Below, piece by piece: positions 1 through 8,139 of a stretch of DNA of 17,819 bases (position 1 is the stretch's first letter; each line of letters starts with the position of its first letter). The position numbers were made by a program, and so were the translations under genes. The notes under the pieces are model-generated. The model was not told the DNA's origin, did not search any database, and saw only the letters and a program-made list of their open reading frames with translations. Source of the stretch: Planctomycetota bacterium (GTDB lineage: Bacteria > Planctomycetota > Phycisphaerae > UBA1845 > UTPLA1); assembly GCA_016712275.1 (NCBI GenBank), contig JADJRI010000034.1, positions 1-17,819 on the forward strand, read 5' to 3'.

Positions 1-1332
1 GTTTCCGGATGAAATCCTGCACATCTGGTCACGAAACCGGAACAACCGAATTTACAACCGTCCCCATAGGACTCGAATTGACAGACGTGTTCCTGACCCT
101 CAAACCTCTCGTGATAAATGGACCCGGGCCGGCACGCAGGGCAAGGAGCTCGTCGAGCAAATGGAGACAGTGCTTGCCGGAATGCCCGCGTTGCTTTTTA
201 ATCTTCACAACCCATCAATGCGGTCAATGAAATGGTGGCCGGCATTCATAGCGATCTCTCAGGATCAAGGTCTTCAGTGATGATTTTTGAAGCTCACAAG
301 TCGATTGGCGATGAAATCGCTGGACTGTTCTGGAACGCGTGCCGGGCGCAGAGACTGTGACGGTCAGGCAGGTCACGGGGCGGCCCCTATTAAATCCGCG
401 TGCGACAGGATCAACTGGCGCTGCAGGATTCTGCCGCCGGCGGCGTGCTCGATTTTATAACCTCGATCGGCAACCTCCAGATGGGTGAAATCCGACAGAG
501 TCACAAATACGATTTCCGCTGACTGTTCGAGCTTCCAGACGAGTATCGAACGGATCCCAGAGCGGGTTGGTAAACTGCTGATTCCTACGCCGTCGGGCGA
601 GCGCTGCCGCTATATCGGCTTGCAGAATTACGCATCACGGAAGGGCCGTCCACCATCAACCGCAGATGGAGCAAGAACGCTGCCTTATACGTGCGGTGGC
701 ACTCCCGTGGTAGAGATATTGGCGACCTCGTAAGAGGATGTCGGGCGGATTGCCTCCGGGTGGTACTCCCCCGACCGGTTACTACGTACGATTTCGGTCA
801 ATTCAAGCATCTGGAACGAAGTCGTCGGTTGATGATCAATCGTTCCGCTGGCCTTGCTGCTGATCTTCCCTACTCTTATATCGACCTACGGACGAGTGAT
901 GGACGTGATTCAGGGATATTACCATGACGCTGCCCCTTGCCGCGATCAGGGGCATAGTCGCCCTACACCTTCGAGACATGCCCTTTAGCGTGTCGGCCGG
1001 CTGGATTCGTGGCCATGTCGGGCGTTTCGGTTCTCGGCGACATGGTGTTCGTTTCCTTTCTGCGCGGGCTGATTGAACAGGGCAGGAGTCTCCGGGATGC
1101 CATTCGCGAGGCCGCCCTCACGAGGATTCGACCTGTTCTGACGGCAGGATTGGTCGCCAGTCTCGGGTTTGTTCCCATGGCGGCGCCAGACCTACCGGCG
1201 TCGCGCGGAAGTGCAGCGGCCGCTTTGGCGACAGTCCGTGATCGCTGCGTCGTCACGTCGACATTCCTGACTCTCTTGGTGCTCCCCGTGTTCTACTCGG
1301 CCCTTGGGCGCAATTGCGATGATCACACGTGA
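1..1332 (+). pseudogene. Heavy-metal RND efflux pump (CzcA/CusA family), 5'-truncated by the window and multiply frameshifted
   Basis: This is the inner-membrane proton-driven pump subunit of a tripartite metal efflux system. No single frame is open, but stitching frames together recovers collinear CzcA/CusA landmarks. At 2-115 these are FPDEI and ...TTEFTTVPIGLELTDVFLTL (periplasmic porter start). At about 540-570 there is DEYRTDP, at about 640-670 EGPSTINRRW, and at about 925-990 LPLAAIRGIVALHLRDMPFS. The longest intact piece (1009-1332) is the C-terminal membrane domain, with SVLGDMVFVSFLRG, the TRIRPVLTAGLVASLGFVPM helix and STFLTLLVLPVFYS. At least eight frame changes are needed in 1.3 kb, mostly single-base deletions, and a G-A-E-V-Q-R-P-L segment near 1190-1230 is also scrambled. 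Residues between breaks remain family-like, so sequencing indels are as likely as decay. No adaptor (CusB) is seen beside it. Family assignment is firm; the exact metal (Cu/Ag or Co/Zn/Cd) cannot be decided. Confidence 0.85.
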
Positions 1333-1381
1333 TTAAATAATCGTGGTATCGTCCGCGCGCCTCAGCTACCGGATCCGGAAC

Positions 1382-2222
1382 TCAATGGCCAGATGATTCG
1401 TGAGGCTTCGAGCGCGGGGCGACTGCCTTAAGAACGGGGGCCAGCTCAGTTTCGTCGAGTTGGCTAAGCACGCAGTGGCAGGTGACCGGATCGGTCACGT
1501 GGACAAGGCTCCAATCGCCAACCGCCACCGCGTGCCCGTGGTGATCGCCGACGACACAAGGATAATCCTGATGTGCCGAATTGCTCCGGGTGAACCGTCG
1601 GATGGAAGATTGCCACGAGCAACTCGCCGGATTGTTGTAGCGCGCCGCGACGCCGGAGTTTGAACCTTGGAATCGCAGCCCATACGTGTTCGTCCGCTGA
1701 AACCGCCGGGAAGCATGGCCGGTACTTCGAAATCCAAGTCGGGAGCGAAGGAACGGGCTTGACCAAGCGAAATCTCCACACCGCTGTAGAGCGTCAAGAA
1801 ACGCGAAAACGCCTTCTGTGGGTCAAGCGGCAGCGCATCGAGAATCACGCCAAAGTCGATGGTTGACGCGTGGGCCGTGCTTTCACCTTGTCGAACGACG
1901 AAAGCGAGTCCGCCCAAGCCCACGACAAGGGCGATCACAGCGGCGATGCGCATGACGGGCACGACGCGTTTACGGTGGATCGGTGAGACAGTATCCGATG
2001 CCTGCTCGGAAAGACGCCGATCAATTGCCGTCCAGAGCGTGGGTGGAACCTGCGAAGCGGGTCCGTCGGCAATCGCGGCGGCGAGTTCGCGCAGTGAAGC
2101 GACCTCGCCGCTGCACGAGTCGCATTCAGCAAGATGGGCCCGTAAGCGCTGTGCATCGGTGGGCGAAAGTTCATCGTCCACGTAAGGACCAAGCTTGACT
2201 ATGATCTCCAGAGCAAGTCATG
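1382..2222 (-). CDS. Zinc-finger (ZAS) anti-sigma factor with one transmembrane helix, frameshifted
   Basis: This is predicted to hold the adjacent ECF sigma factor at the membrane. The N-terminal part shows ELSPTDAQRLRAHLAECDSC, which contains the HxxxCxxC signature of zf-HC2/ZAS anti-sigma domains. A single hydrophobic helix follows (RIAAVIALVVGLGGLAFVV) and then a periplasmic domain. The uninterrupted segment runs from a GTG at 2181 down to about 1700. The natural start is probably ATG at 2222, which overlaps the sigma stop as ATGA. That reading (MTC, then LEIIVKLGPYVDDEL) needs one extra base removed near 2211. Two further frame changes (near 1710 and 1550) restore a C-terminus reading AIFHPTVHPEQFGTSG, then DWSLVHVTDPVTCHCVLSQL, ending at the TGA at 1382-1384. 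The periplasmic TCHC pair could be a metal sensor, but that is only inference. Confidence 0.75.
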
Positions 2223-2878
2223 GCCGTTCACCGCCCGCGGCGACGCTGGCACGGAGTTCTTGTGTTTCCCTGTCAACAGCGTCGACGCCGGTCAATCGAA
2301 GATGCCCACTTCCATCATTTTGATGCGCAGGAGCCCGGGTTTCTTCCGTTAAGGAATAGCCGTCCGTCAAGGCCTCCTTGAGGCGTTGACGTGCCCTGGA
2401 GAGGCGTGAAGCGACGGTCCCTTCCGCATTCTAGCAGTTCGCCGATTGCCCGGTAATCATGTCTCTGGTCATACCGCAAAAATAGGATCAACCGGTCCTC
2501 TTCCGAGAGCTGGTCAGTGCTGCCTGAACGTCGAGCTGCTCGTCCTGTCCCTTCAGGTCCACCGACCGGGCCTCGTCTTTGGCGGGGGACGAATTCAGGT
2601 GGCGATTTTGGGTTTGTCGGCGGCGCAGGAACGCCCTGGGGCTCGTTCACTGCGATTCGAGGTGGATCCATGTGGCGAGAGAGCTCTCGCCGCGGAATTC
2701 GTCAATACGGGTAAAGACTCGAACATAGACCTCCTGCGTGAGGTCAAAGGCATCGTCGGCATTCCTGACCATGCGGAGGATGAGGCGGCCGCTCCGCTCA
2801 ACCGTCTGGTCAGACCCGCCGTTGAGCGCTGCGGTCCATCACTCGACATGCTGTGATGATGAGTTGCCGTTCGTCCAC
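2218..2878 (-). pseudogene. ECF-type RNA polymerase sigma factor, frameshifted
   Basis: This is predicted to direct transcription of the local stress regulon. Region 2 is readable as RLILRMVRNADDAFDLTQEV followed by VRVFTRIDEFRGESSLATWI (about 2800-2660). Region 4 is readable as LSEEDRLILFLRYDQ, then DYRAIGELL (about 2520-2435), and after one frame change GTVASRLSRARQRLKEAL, the helix-turn-helix, ending at TGA 2218-2220. The likely start is GTG at 2878 (VDERQLI), preceded by a weak AAGG. About four frame changes are needed (near 2820, 2800, 2670 and 2430). The restored length of about 220 residues is usual for the family. The stop overlaps the probable anti-sigma ATG, which is the classic sigma/anti-sigma arrangement. 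Substitutions inside the conserved helices are few, so a functional gene with sequence errors is plausible. Confidence 0.75.
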
Positions 2879-3052
2879 CGCGTTCGCCTTGCTACCTGGT
2901 CGGAGTCTGTCCCGCTGGACCGCGTATCGGGTAGCATAAGTCCTCTTGCTCCAAGATAATAGCCCAAAGACCCGCGACGGCGATGGCGATTCGGGTGGTG
3001 CCGCAGATGCTAGTGCGGTTGCGGTATGCAACATGAGTTCGTGAGCCTCGAA

Positions 3053-4535
3053 TCAGTCTCGTTGAAGGATGACAAGCGTCACGTCATCGTCGAACGCAGA
3101 TGACCCCTGAAATTCCAGTTCCTTCGCGATGATGTGGCTGACCTGTTCTTCCGGTGAGGTTGCCGGGTAGTTTGCGAGTTGAAGCAACCGTTCCCGGCCG
3201 AAAGGCACGCCGCCCGCGTCAAACAACTCGTGCAATCCATCCGTGTACGAGTATCAGTCGGTCTTGAGGCCGAAACGGCACGCTACCGGATTGATAGCCT
3301 TCACCGCGAAATCCCGAGCGGCAGGCCCTCAGTTTCAAGAAGATCCACGGAACCGTCCAGATGAAGCAGGATTGCGGCATCGTGACCGGCTTTGGCGAAT
3401 TGAATGTTCTGGTGGTCTGGTTCGACTCGGACGACAAAGCATGTGGCAAGTCTCCTGCATCGGACACCGCTTGAAGCTGCCGATTTGTTCTTGAAAGTAG
3501 GTCATCAAGTCCGGCGATGCTGTTCATCTCGTAACGCAGGACGGTGCGGAGCAGGGCGGTGTAGAGAGCGGCAGGAACGCCGTGGCCTGCAACGTCGATG
3601 ACCACCAAAAGGACCGCCCCATCGGGGAGTTCCACGAAATCGAACAAGTCACCTGCCACGCTCGTCGTGGGTAGAAATGCCGAGAAGAGACTCAGGCCGT
3701 GCAATCGGGTCTCTCGCGGTGGCAGGAGACGTTGTTGGATTTTGCGGGCGCGCTGCATTTCTGCCCTGCGGGTGTTTTCGACCCGGCCCAGAGACTGTGC
3801 CATCGCGTTGATGCCCCTCGCAAGGAACTGAATTTCGGCACTACCCATACCATCCGCCCGGGTTTGGAATCGTCCTCGGCCGACCTCGTCGACAACGGCT
3901 ACAAGTTGCCGGAGAGGACGGCGAATCCAGAGCCAGAGGCCGACGCCGGTTGCCACGAAAATCAGGAGTGTGAGGGCACCAACGCCGAAAAGCCGGCCGA
4001 TAGCCCGCGACCGCAACAATCGGAGCATCGGATCCAGGGACTGCGCGACAACGATTGATCGGCCGCCCCGTGTCGCAGCGGTTGCCACAAGGTAGACGGC
4101 GTTCCCGTGTTTGAATTCCGCCGACGGATTCGGCCCACGAACGGCCGCAATCATCTTCGCTTCGAGGTAAGGATCCGCCCGGGCATGGGCTCGGAGCGGG
4201 ACCGTTCCGCTCGGGTCGAGCACCAGAATGTGGTGTCCCGGTGACGCAGCAGAGCTCATCTGCGTGCAGAAATCGTCGAGGAAAGGTTGAAAGTCGTCCG
4301 GGTTTCCGAGCGCGATCGGGCGACGCCGAGCACGTTCGCTTCCTCCTGAGCTTCTCGTATTCCTGTGAGAGTAGCGCCCCGCGCCATGTCTGAAGTCGAT
4401 GAACTCGGCCGAACCGAGCACCAAGATAGCGGTTGTGTTGATTAACATCGCGATTCGGAACGCAAGCGTGTTCCAGAAACGCGGAGGCCGCGACGGCATG
4501 TCCGCTGGGTCGTTACCGAGGTCTGCACCAGTCAT
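3053..4535 (-). CDS. Membrane PP2C/SpoIIE-type serine phosphatase with HAMP domain (RsbU-like), frameshifted
   Basis: This is a predicted signalling phosphatase acting on a phosphoserine partner such as an anti-anti-sigma protein. An ATG at 4535 with GGAG upstream gives MTGADLGND. An N-terminal helix (FRIAMLINTTAILVLGSAEF) and a periplasmic sensor segment containing HHILVLDPSG follow, then a second helix (LFGVGALTLLIFVATGVGLW) and a HAMP region (IRRPLRQLVAVVDEVGRG). The catalytic domain begins RARKIQQRLLPP and carries VAGDLFDF and VVIDVAGHGVPAALYTALL. After frame changes near 3430, 3300 and 3225 it ends with ERLLQLANYPATSPEEQ and FDDDVTLVIL, the metal-binding DD motif. Another frame change near 4340 restores REAQEEANVLGVARSR in the sensor region. 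A copy of the shared promoter-like element lies 67 bases upstream. The sigma and anti-sigma genes follow on the same strand. Confidence 0.85.
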
Positions 4536-4602
4536 GAAGTCTCCACTGCTTCGGGCAAAACGCCTCGAACGAGCCCGCAGGGCACAGTAGTTCTCCGCCA
4601 AA

Positions 4603-4631
4603 TTGGATGCGCCAGTCCCGTATTTCCTTCC
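4603..4631 (-). promoter_or_regulatory. Putative ECF-type promoter, copy 3 (drives the phosphatase and probably sigma/anti-sigma)
   Basis: On the minus strand this reads GGAAGGAA, 11 bases, then GCGCATCCAA. The right half ends 67 bases before the phosphatase ATG at 4535. The same two half-sites with identical 11-base spacing occur at 4790-4818, 6002-6031 and 16777-16806. Taking GGAAGG as -35 and GCATCC as -10 gives 15 bases between hexamers. That fits a promoter, but the assignment to the local sigma factor is inferred. Confidence 0.65.
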
Positions 4632-4789
4632 GCAACACCGTCGATGCTCAGCCGGTTCGGCGTTCATGGACTCAGATTGCAGCGGCGAGGACCGGGACCG
4701 GAACCCGTTACCGGCGGACAGGGAAACCGTTGGGATCGAGAAAGTGACGTTGACGCTCGGCCTGAACGGCAACGTAGCCACTCCGCGCG

Positions 4790-4818
4790 GGAAGGACCGA
4801 ACGTGATGGCGCATCAAA
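4790..4818 (+). promoter_or_regulatory. Putative ECF-type promoter, copy 4 (drives the HD-GYP gene)
   Basis: The site reads GGAAGGAC, 11 bases, then GCGCATCAAA, pointing at the HD-GYP gene. It diverges from copy 3 across the same 292-base intergenic region. It is the least perfect copy (C for A, A for C) and lies only about 10 bases before the first ATG (4828). Either the message has a very short leader or translation starts further in. Confidence 0.55.
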
Positions 4819-4827
4819 ACTGGTTGA

Positions 4828-5813
4828 ATGACGATGAATGAACACGCATCGACGAAACTGCTCCCCTATGCGGCGGCACGGCACCGGATGCTGACCGTCG
4901 CCTTGCTGATTCTGGTTGTTGCGGCCGGACATTGGTGGACGCCTCGCGGCGAAAGCCACTTCCTTGTTCTTCACGTCTTGATGCGAAAGCTCTTCATTCT
5001 GCCGGTGCTGCTCGCCGCGATCTGGTTCGACGTTCGTGGAGCCGCAATCGCGGCTGCGGCGGTCATGCTGGTCTATCTGCCGCATGTCATCTTGCAGTGG
5101 GCAGGGCATGCGGAGGAGAACGTCAACCAGATCGGTGAGGTCGCCACGGTATGGAGCGTGGCCGGGATCGCGGGAGTGCTCGTACGTCGCGAAAAGTCGC
5201 CGCTCAAGGCAAGGGCCCAAGCGTACTACGGAGCGGTGCGAGCGCTGGTAGCGGCCCTGGACACGCGCGAACACGATACGGGCTGCACTCCGAACGCGTT
5301 TGCTCCTTCGCCCTGCGGATTGCGACGGAGTTGAAACTGGCGGATTCCGAACTCCGTGCGCTGGAACTCGGAGCATTGTTGCACGACATCGGAAAAATCG
5401 GCGTCCCCGATGCGATCCTCCTCAAACCGGGCGGCTTGTCCGATGACGAGTGGCGGCAGATGCGCGAACATCCGGAGCTGGGGGCACGAATCCTGAGCGC
5501 GACTCCCTTCCTGGAAGAAGCCGTCGTCGTTGTAAGGTCTCATCACGAACGGTTTGACGGAAGCGGATATCCATGTGGACTGGCGGGCGATCAGATTCCC
5601 CTGCTCGCCAGAGTATTCGCGGTCGCCGACGTGTTTGATGCGATCACGTCGAAGCGACCGTATCACGAGGCTTTCAGACGCCGTCGCTGTTCAGGAGATC
5701 GAAGAAAGTGCTGGCAGCCATTTCGACCCGCGGGTCGTGGAGGCGTTCCGGAGTGTCCCGAGACCGAATGGCGCGAACTTCGGGAGCGTGTGTCGGCGGA
5801 ATCCGGCGAGTGA
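4828..5813 (+). CDS. Membrane HD-GYP domain protein (probable cyclic-di-GMP phosphodiesterase), frameshifted
   Basis: The N-terminal half (MTMNEHASTKLL...) carries about three or four hydrophobic segments. These include LTVALLILVVAAGHWW, LFILPVLLAAIWF and AAIAAAAVMLVYLPHVIL, followed by ENVNQIGEVATVWSVAGIAG, a membrane sensor of a kind seen on histidine kinases. After one lost base near 5281 the frame continues as LHSERVCSFALRIATELKLA with the HD core LLHDIGKIGVPD, REHPELGARIL and the HD-GYP signature HHERFDGSGYP (about 5545-5577). DVFDAITSKRPYHEA follows. Two compensating changes near 5680 and 5755 lead to the end ELRERVSAESGE at 5813. HD-GYP proteins of this type hydrolyse c-di-GMP. Here both the HD pair and the GYP loop are visible, so activity is plausible if the frame is intact in the cell. 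The ATG at 4834 is an alternative start. Confidence 0.85.
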
Positions 5814-5992
5814 GTACCGTCCGCCGGCGAATTGAAGGACGCTTGCCCAAGAGCAGGGTAAACGCCGGTGTCAGAAGTGGTTATGGAGTGGGTCGTGCTT
5901 GCTCAAGCAGCCATGGCGGGGCGCGCGGCGCCGGTCCATGGCCAGCGAGCCGGCAGGCCGTGGCTCATTGGTTGAATACCGGAACCCTGCAA

Positions 5993-6026
5993 ATGCGCGA
6001 GGGAAGGAACCATGGCCCTCGCGCAT
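5993..6026. repeat. Perfect 11-bp inverted repeat overlapping promoter-like copy 1
   Basis: ATGCGCGAGGG at 5993-6003 is exactly complementary to CCCTCGCGCAT at 6016-6026, with a 12-base spacer. It overlaps both half-sites of the promoter-like element, and its right end lies 54 bases before the SCO-like ATG. It could be an operator for a dimeric repressor or an RNA hairpin. No T-run follows, so it is not a typical intrinsic terminator. Confidence 0.6.
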
Positions 6027-6031
6027 CCAAC
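6002..6031 (+). promoter_or_regulatory. Putative ECF-type promoter, copy 1 (drives the 6081-9143 operon)
   Basis: The site reads GGAAGGAA, 11 bases, then GCGCATCCAAC, 49 bases before the ATG at 6081. Over these 30 positions it shares its half-sites exactly with the copy at 16777-16806, while the 11-base spacer differs. That is the pattern expected of a two-part recognition site rather than a copied repeat. Confidence 0.65.
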
Positions 6032-6080
6032 GTTGAGAATGGTGGCCAATTTTCACCATCGATTCGCTGGAGACCTGCCC

Positions 6081-6658
6081 ATGATCGCTCGAACAATCGC
6101 ATGCGGGCTTTTGCTCTTGATCGCTGGGTGCAGGGCATCGCAGCCTTCGCGCGGCTGGGTAACCGGAGCTGAATTAGGAAAAGCCTTCCCGGACTTCGTG
6201 TACGTGGAAGATAACGGAACACAACGCTCACTGCGCAACCTCGCCGGCGAATTCACGGTTTTAGCCTTCACGCGATGCGACCAGGATACCCACGGCCCCG
6301 CGGCAACCGCGCTAGAGCAGATTATCTCGGAAAATGCGGGAACATCGTTCGTCCGGGTTGTCGGAGTGGATGTGCATTGGTTCGACGGTCAGTGCGATCA
6401 CGGCCACTGCCACCTCGTGCAGGACCAGCGGAATCTATTCAGCATCTGCGATGCGACCGGAGCGGTGCGCGCCTCTACGGCATCAACGGAAACAATGCGG
6501 CCGTCGTCATCGGACCGGATGGCCGGGTCATTCAAATAGCACCCGAAATTGGAAATGAGGAGTTTCGAGCCGAACTCCGGAGCATGATCGTGGACGAGTC
6601 GAATCGGCGCGCAGAGGAGTTGACGCAGAAGTATGAGAACATCTCACTGGGAGGATGA
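6081..6658 (+). CDS. SCO/thioredoxin-fold lipoprotein with variant metal ligands, one frameshift
   Basis: This is a predicted periplasm-facing, membrane-anchored thioredoxin-fold protein. An ATG at 6081 follows GGAGA at a good distance, and residues 1-17 form a lipoprotein signal (LLLLIAGC, lipid on Cys17). The core shows GKAFPDFVYVEDNG, then VLAFTRCDQDTHGP, where SCO copper chaperones or peroxiredoxins have their active site. Only Cys66 is present, and Thr70-His71 stand where the second Cys of a SCO CxxxC would be. A second unusual ligand cluster, CDHGHCH (residues 105-111), follows a GVDVHW strand. A frame change near 6470 leads into LYGINGNNAAVVIGPDGRVI, the conserved C-terminal strand pair, and the stop at 6656-6658. 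It is first in the operon and overlaps an ATG of the next frame as ATGA. Copper delivery is likely but unproven. A redox-inactive metal-binding variant is also possible. Confidence 0.75.
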
Positions 6659-6729
6659 CCATCCCCGAGATTGCCAAGGTCGGCAAATCAGCAGAGTCAA
6701 TGAAGCTGGGTCATCAGAAGGAGCTGCTC

Positions 6730-7038
6730 ATGGGCACAAAAGCGCAACAATCGTCGGGTGTGAAGCCGGTTGAGTTCGAATGTGATGCTCCAGCCGCTGA
6801 GACCGTATTACTCGTCGGTTCATTCAACGATTGGAATCCGACGAAAACACCCATAAAGAAGAATGTTTCGGGGAAATGGACAGCGACGCTCACGCTTGCT
6901 CCGGGCCATTACGAATACAAGTTTGTCGTGGATGGTTGTTGGTGCTGCGAGCCGGGTGAACCGGACGCCTGTTGCGGCGGCCCCGATCGCGTACCCAACC
7001 CTCACGGCACGATGAACCGCGTGATTTGTGTGAAGTGA
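6730..7038 (+). CDS. Small CBM48/isoamylase-N-like (glycogen-binding fold) protein with Cys-rich loop
   Basis: This 102-residue protein consists almost entirely of a CBM48-type Ig-like fold. It shows VEFECDAPAAETVLLVGSFN, then DWNP, GKWTATLTLAPGHYEYKFVV, and PNPHGTMNRVICVK. Family members bind alpha-glucans or serve as AMPK-beta-like modules. The loop between the YKFVVDG strand and the last strand is replaced by CWCCEPGEPDACCGGPD, giving five cysteines, with two more elsewhere in the protein. I recall similar Cys-rich loops in planctomycete homologues, but cannot verify that here. The start at 6730 is chosen because AAGGAG ends 6 bases before it. An upstream ATG at 6655 overlaps the previous stop and would add 25 residues without an obvious fold. 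Location in a metal/redox operon suggests metal or redox chemistry rather than starch binding, which is inference. Confidence 0.8.
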   Translation: MGTKAQQSSGVKPVEFECDAPAAETVLLVGSFNDWNPTKTPIKKNVSGKWTATLTLAPGHYEYKFVVDGCWCCEPGEPDACCGGPDRVPNPHGTMNRVICVK

Positions 7039-7040
7039 GT

Positions 7041-7538
7041 ATGACAACCTATAAGCCTCTTCTACCCGTTGGTCAAGGCACGCGCCACGTACGCCGCACA
7101 GTTGTTTCACAGGCTCCTCGTGATCCAGTCTTCGGGTTCCGGCGCTGGAGTTGGTTCCACGTCGGCGATGCTATCTTTTTGGCAGCGGTGGGAGCAGAAT
7201 CTGCTGTCGTGATGCAGTGGCTTCATCAATTGGAGTGGAATTTTCTGGTCCTTTCGGTTCTCGGCATGGCGGCGGCGATGGGTATTCAGATGCTTATGGC
7301 TTTTGGATTATCGCCGCTGCTGGGCTCGATCGAAACGATGGCGCCTTCGATGGTAGTGGCGATGATCGTGCCGATGCTCGTCGATGTTTCGGAACTCAGT
7401 GGCTGGATGTTCGGGGGCTTCGATGCTGCGACCGTTGGAGCGGCGTCCGGGTTCTTGTTTTTTGTCTATCTCGGATGGTACGGGGCCATTTTTCGACGTC
7501 GATTGGCGCGAGCATGGCCAGCGAAAGAGGTCAAGTGA
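7041..7538 (+). CDS. Conserved-looking integral membrane protein of unknown function
   Basis: I do not recognise the family. The ATG at 7041 lies two bases after the previous stop and yields 165 residues. About 40 hydrophilic N-terminal residues precede hydrophobic stretches at DAIFLAAVGAESAVVMQWL, FLVLSVLGMAAAMGIQMLMA, PSMVVAMIVPMLVDV and VGAASGFLFFVYLGWYGAIF, that is four likely helices, with a basic tail (RRRLARAW). Several Met-rich faces (MGIQMLM, MAPSMVVAMIVPM) could suit copper contact, but Met is common in helices. The stop overlaps the start of the methyltransferase as TGATG, so the two are translationally coupled. Confidence 0.75.
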   Translation: MTTYKPLLPVGQGTRHVRRTVVSQAPRDPVFGFRRWSWFHVGDAIFLAAVGAESAVVMQWLHQLEWNFLVLSVLGMAAAMGIQMLMAFGLSPLLGSIETMAPSMVVAMIVPMLVDVSELSGWMFGGFDAATVGAASGFLFFVYLGWYGAIFRRRLARAWPAKEVK

Positions 7539-8137
7539 TGACGAGCGTTTGGGATTTGCGCCCGGCTCTACGACGTTTGTGAAGGATCGCAATTGCGGCG
7601 AGGTGCGGCAAAGGCTCGCCTTTTTCTCAGATGCATGGACAGGTGTTGTTCCTCGCCGTCGGGACCGGCGTGGACATCACCCGCTTCCCCGCGGGACAGA
7701 CGATCATCGGCATCGACATCAGCGTCGAGATGCTCCGACGCGCGGAGGCACGGAGGCGAGCGTACCGCGGCCAGATAGCATTTGTTCTCGGCGACGCGGA
7801 GCGACTCGCATTTGGCGACGGCTCGTTCGATACCGTAGTTAGTTCATGCACAATGTGCTCTGTGCCGCATCCTGTTGTTGCGCTGAAGCAACTCTACCGC
7901 GTGCTGCGTCCCGGCGGCCGTTTGCTGATGTTTGAGCACGTGCGTAGCGGGAGTTGGCCGTTGGGGCTGGCTCTTGATGTCATGACGTTATGGACCCGAC
8001 TGCTGGGAACCGAGATGAACCGCGATACCGTCGCGAACGTGCTGACGGCCGGCTTCCAGATTGTGCGGATCGAGAGTGTTTACCTTGACATCATTCTCTC
8101 GATCCATGCCGTAAAACCGATTAATCGGGAGGTCTAG
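7538..8137 (+). CDS. Class I SAM-dependent methyltransferase (UbiE/METTL7-like), compensated frameshift pair
   Basis: This is predicted to transfer a methyl group from S-adenosylmethionine. Motif I is VLFLAVGTGVDITRFP, followed by the acidic strand IGIDISVEMLRRAEARR. Motif II appears as FVLGDAERLAFGDGSFDTVV, then a CSVPHPVVALKQLYRVLRPG helix and GGRLLMFEHV. This overall pattern resembles UbiE and the METTL7 thiol/chalcogen methyltransferases more than rRNA or DNA enzymes. The N-terminus MTSVWDLR matches the frame of the main body. The segment at about 7564-7622 reads correctly (RLYDVCEGSQLRRGAAKARL) only one frame over. This means one base was lost near 7563 and one gained in the T-run near 7620. 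With both corrected the protein is about 199 residues. The substrate is unknown. Its position beside a candidate selenoprotein and metal genes makes a thiol or chalcogen acceptor worth testing. Confidence 0.8.
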
Positions 8138-8139
8138 AC

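Noticed and set aside
1319..1332. GATCACACGTGATT palindrome as a terminator for the RND gene
   Set aside because: The stem is only five pairs with a two-base loop and no T-run follows, which is too weak to call.
2595..2849. Long open frames on both strands at 2446-2959
   Set aside because: They are shadows created by the broken sigma gene. Only the stitched minus-strand frame shows sigma region 2 and 4 motifs.
5896..5909. TGCTTGCTCAAGCA short hairpin in the 5813-6081 gap
   Set aside because: A five-pair stem is expected by chance in this GC-rich gap and no T-run follows.
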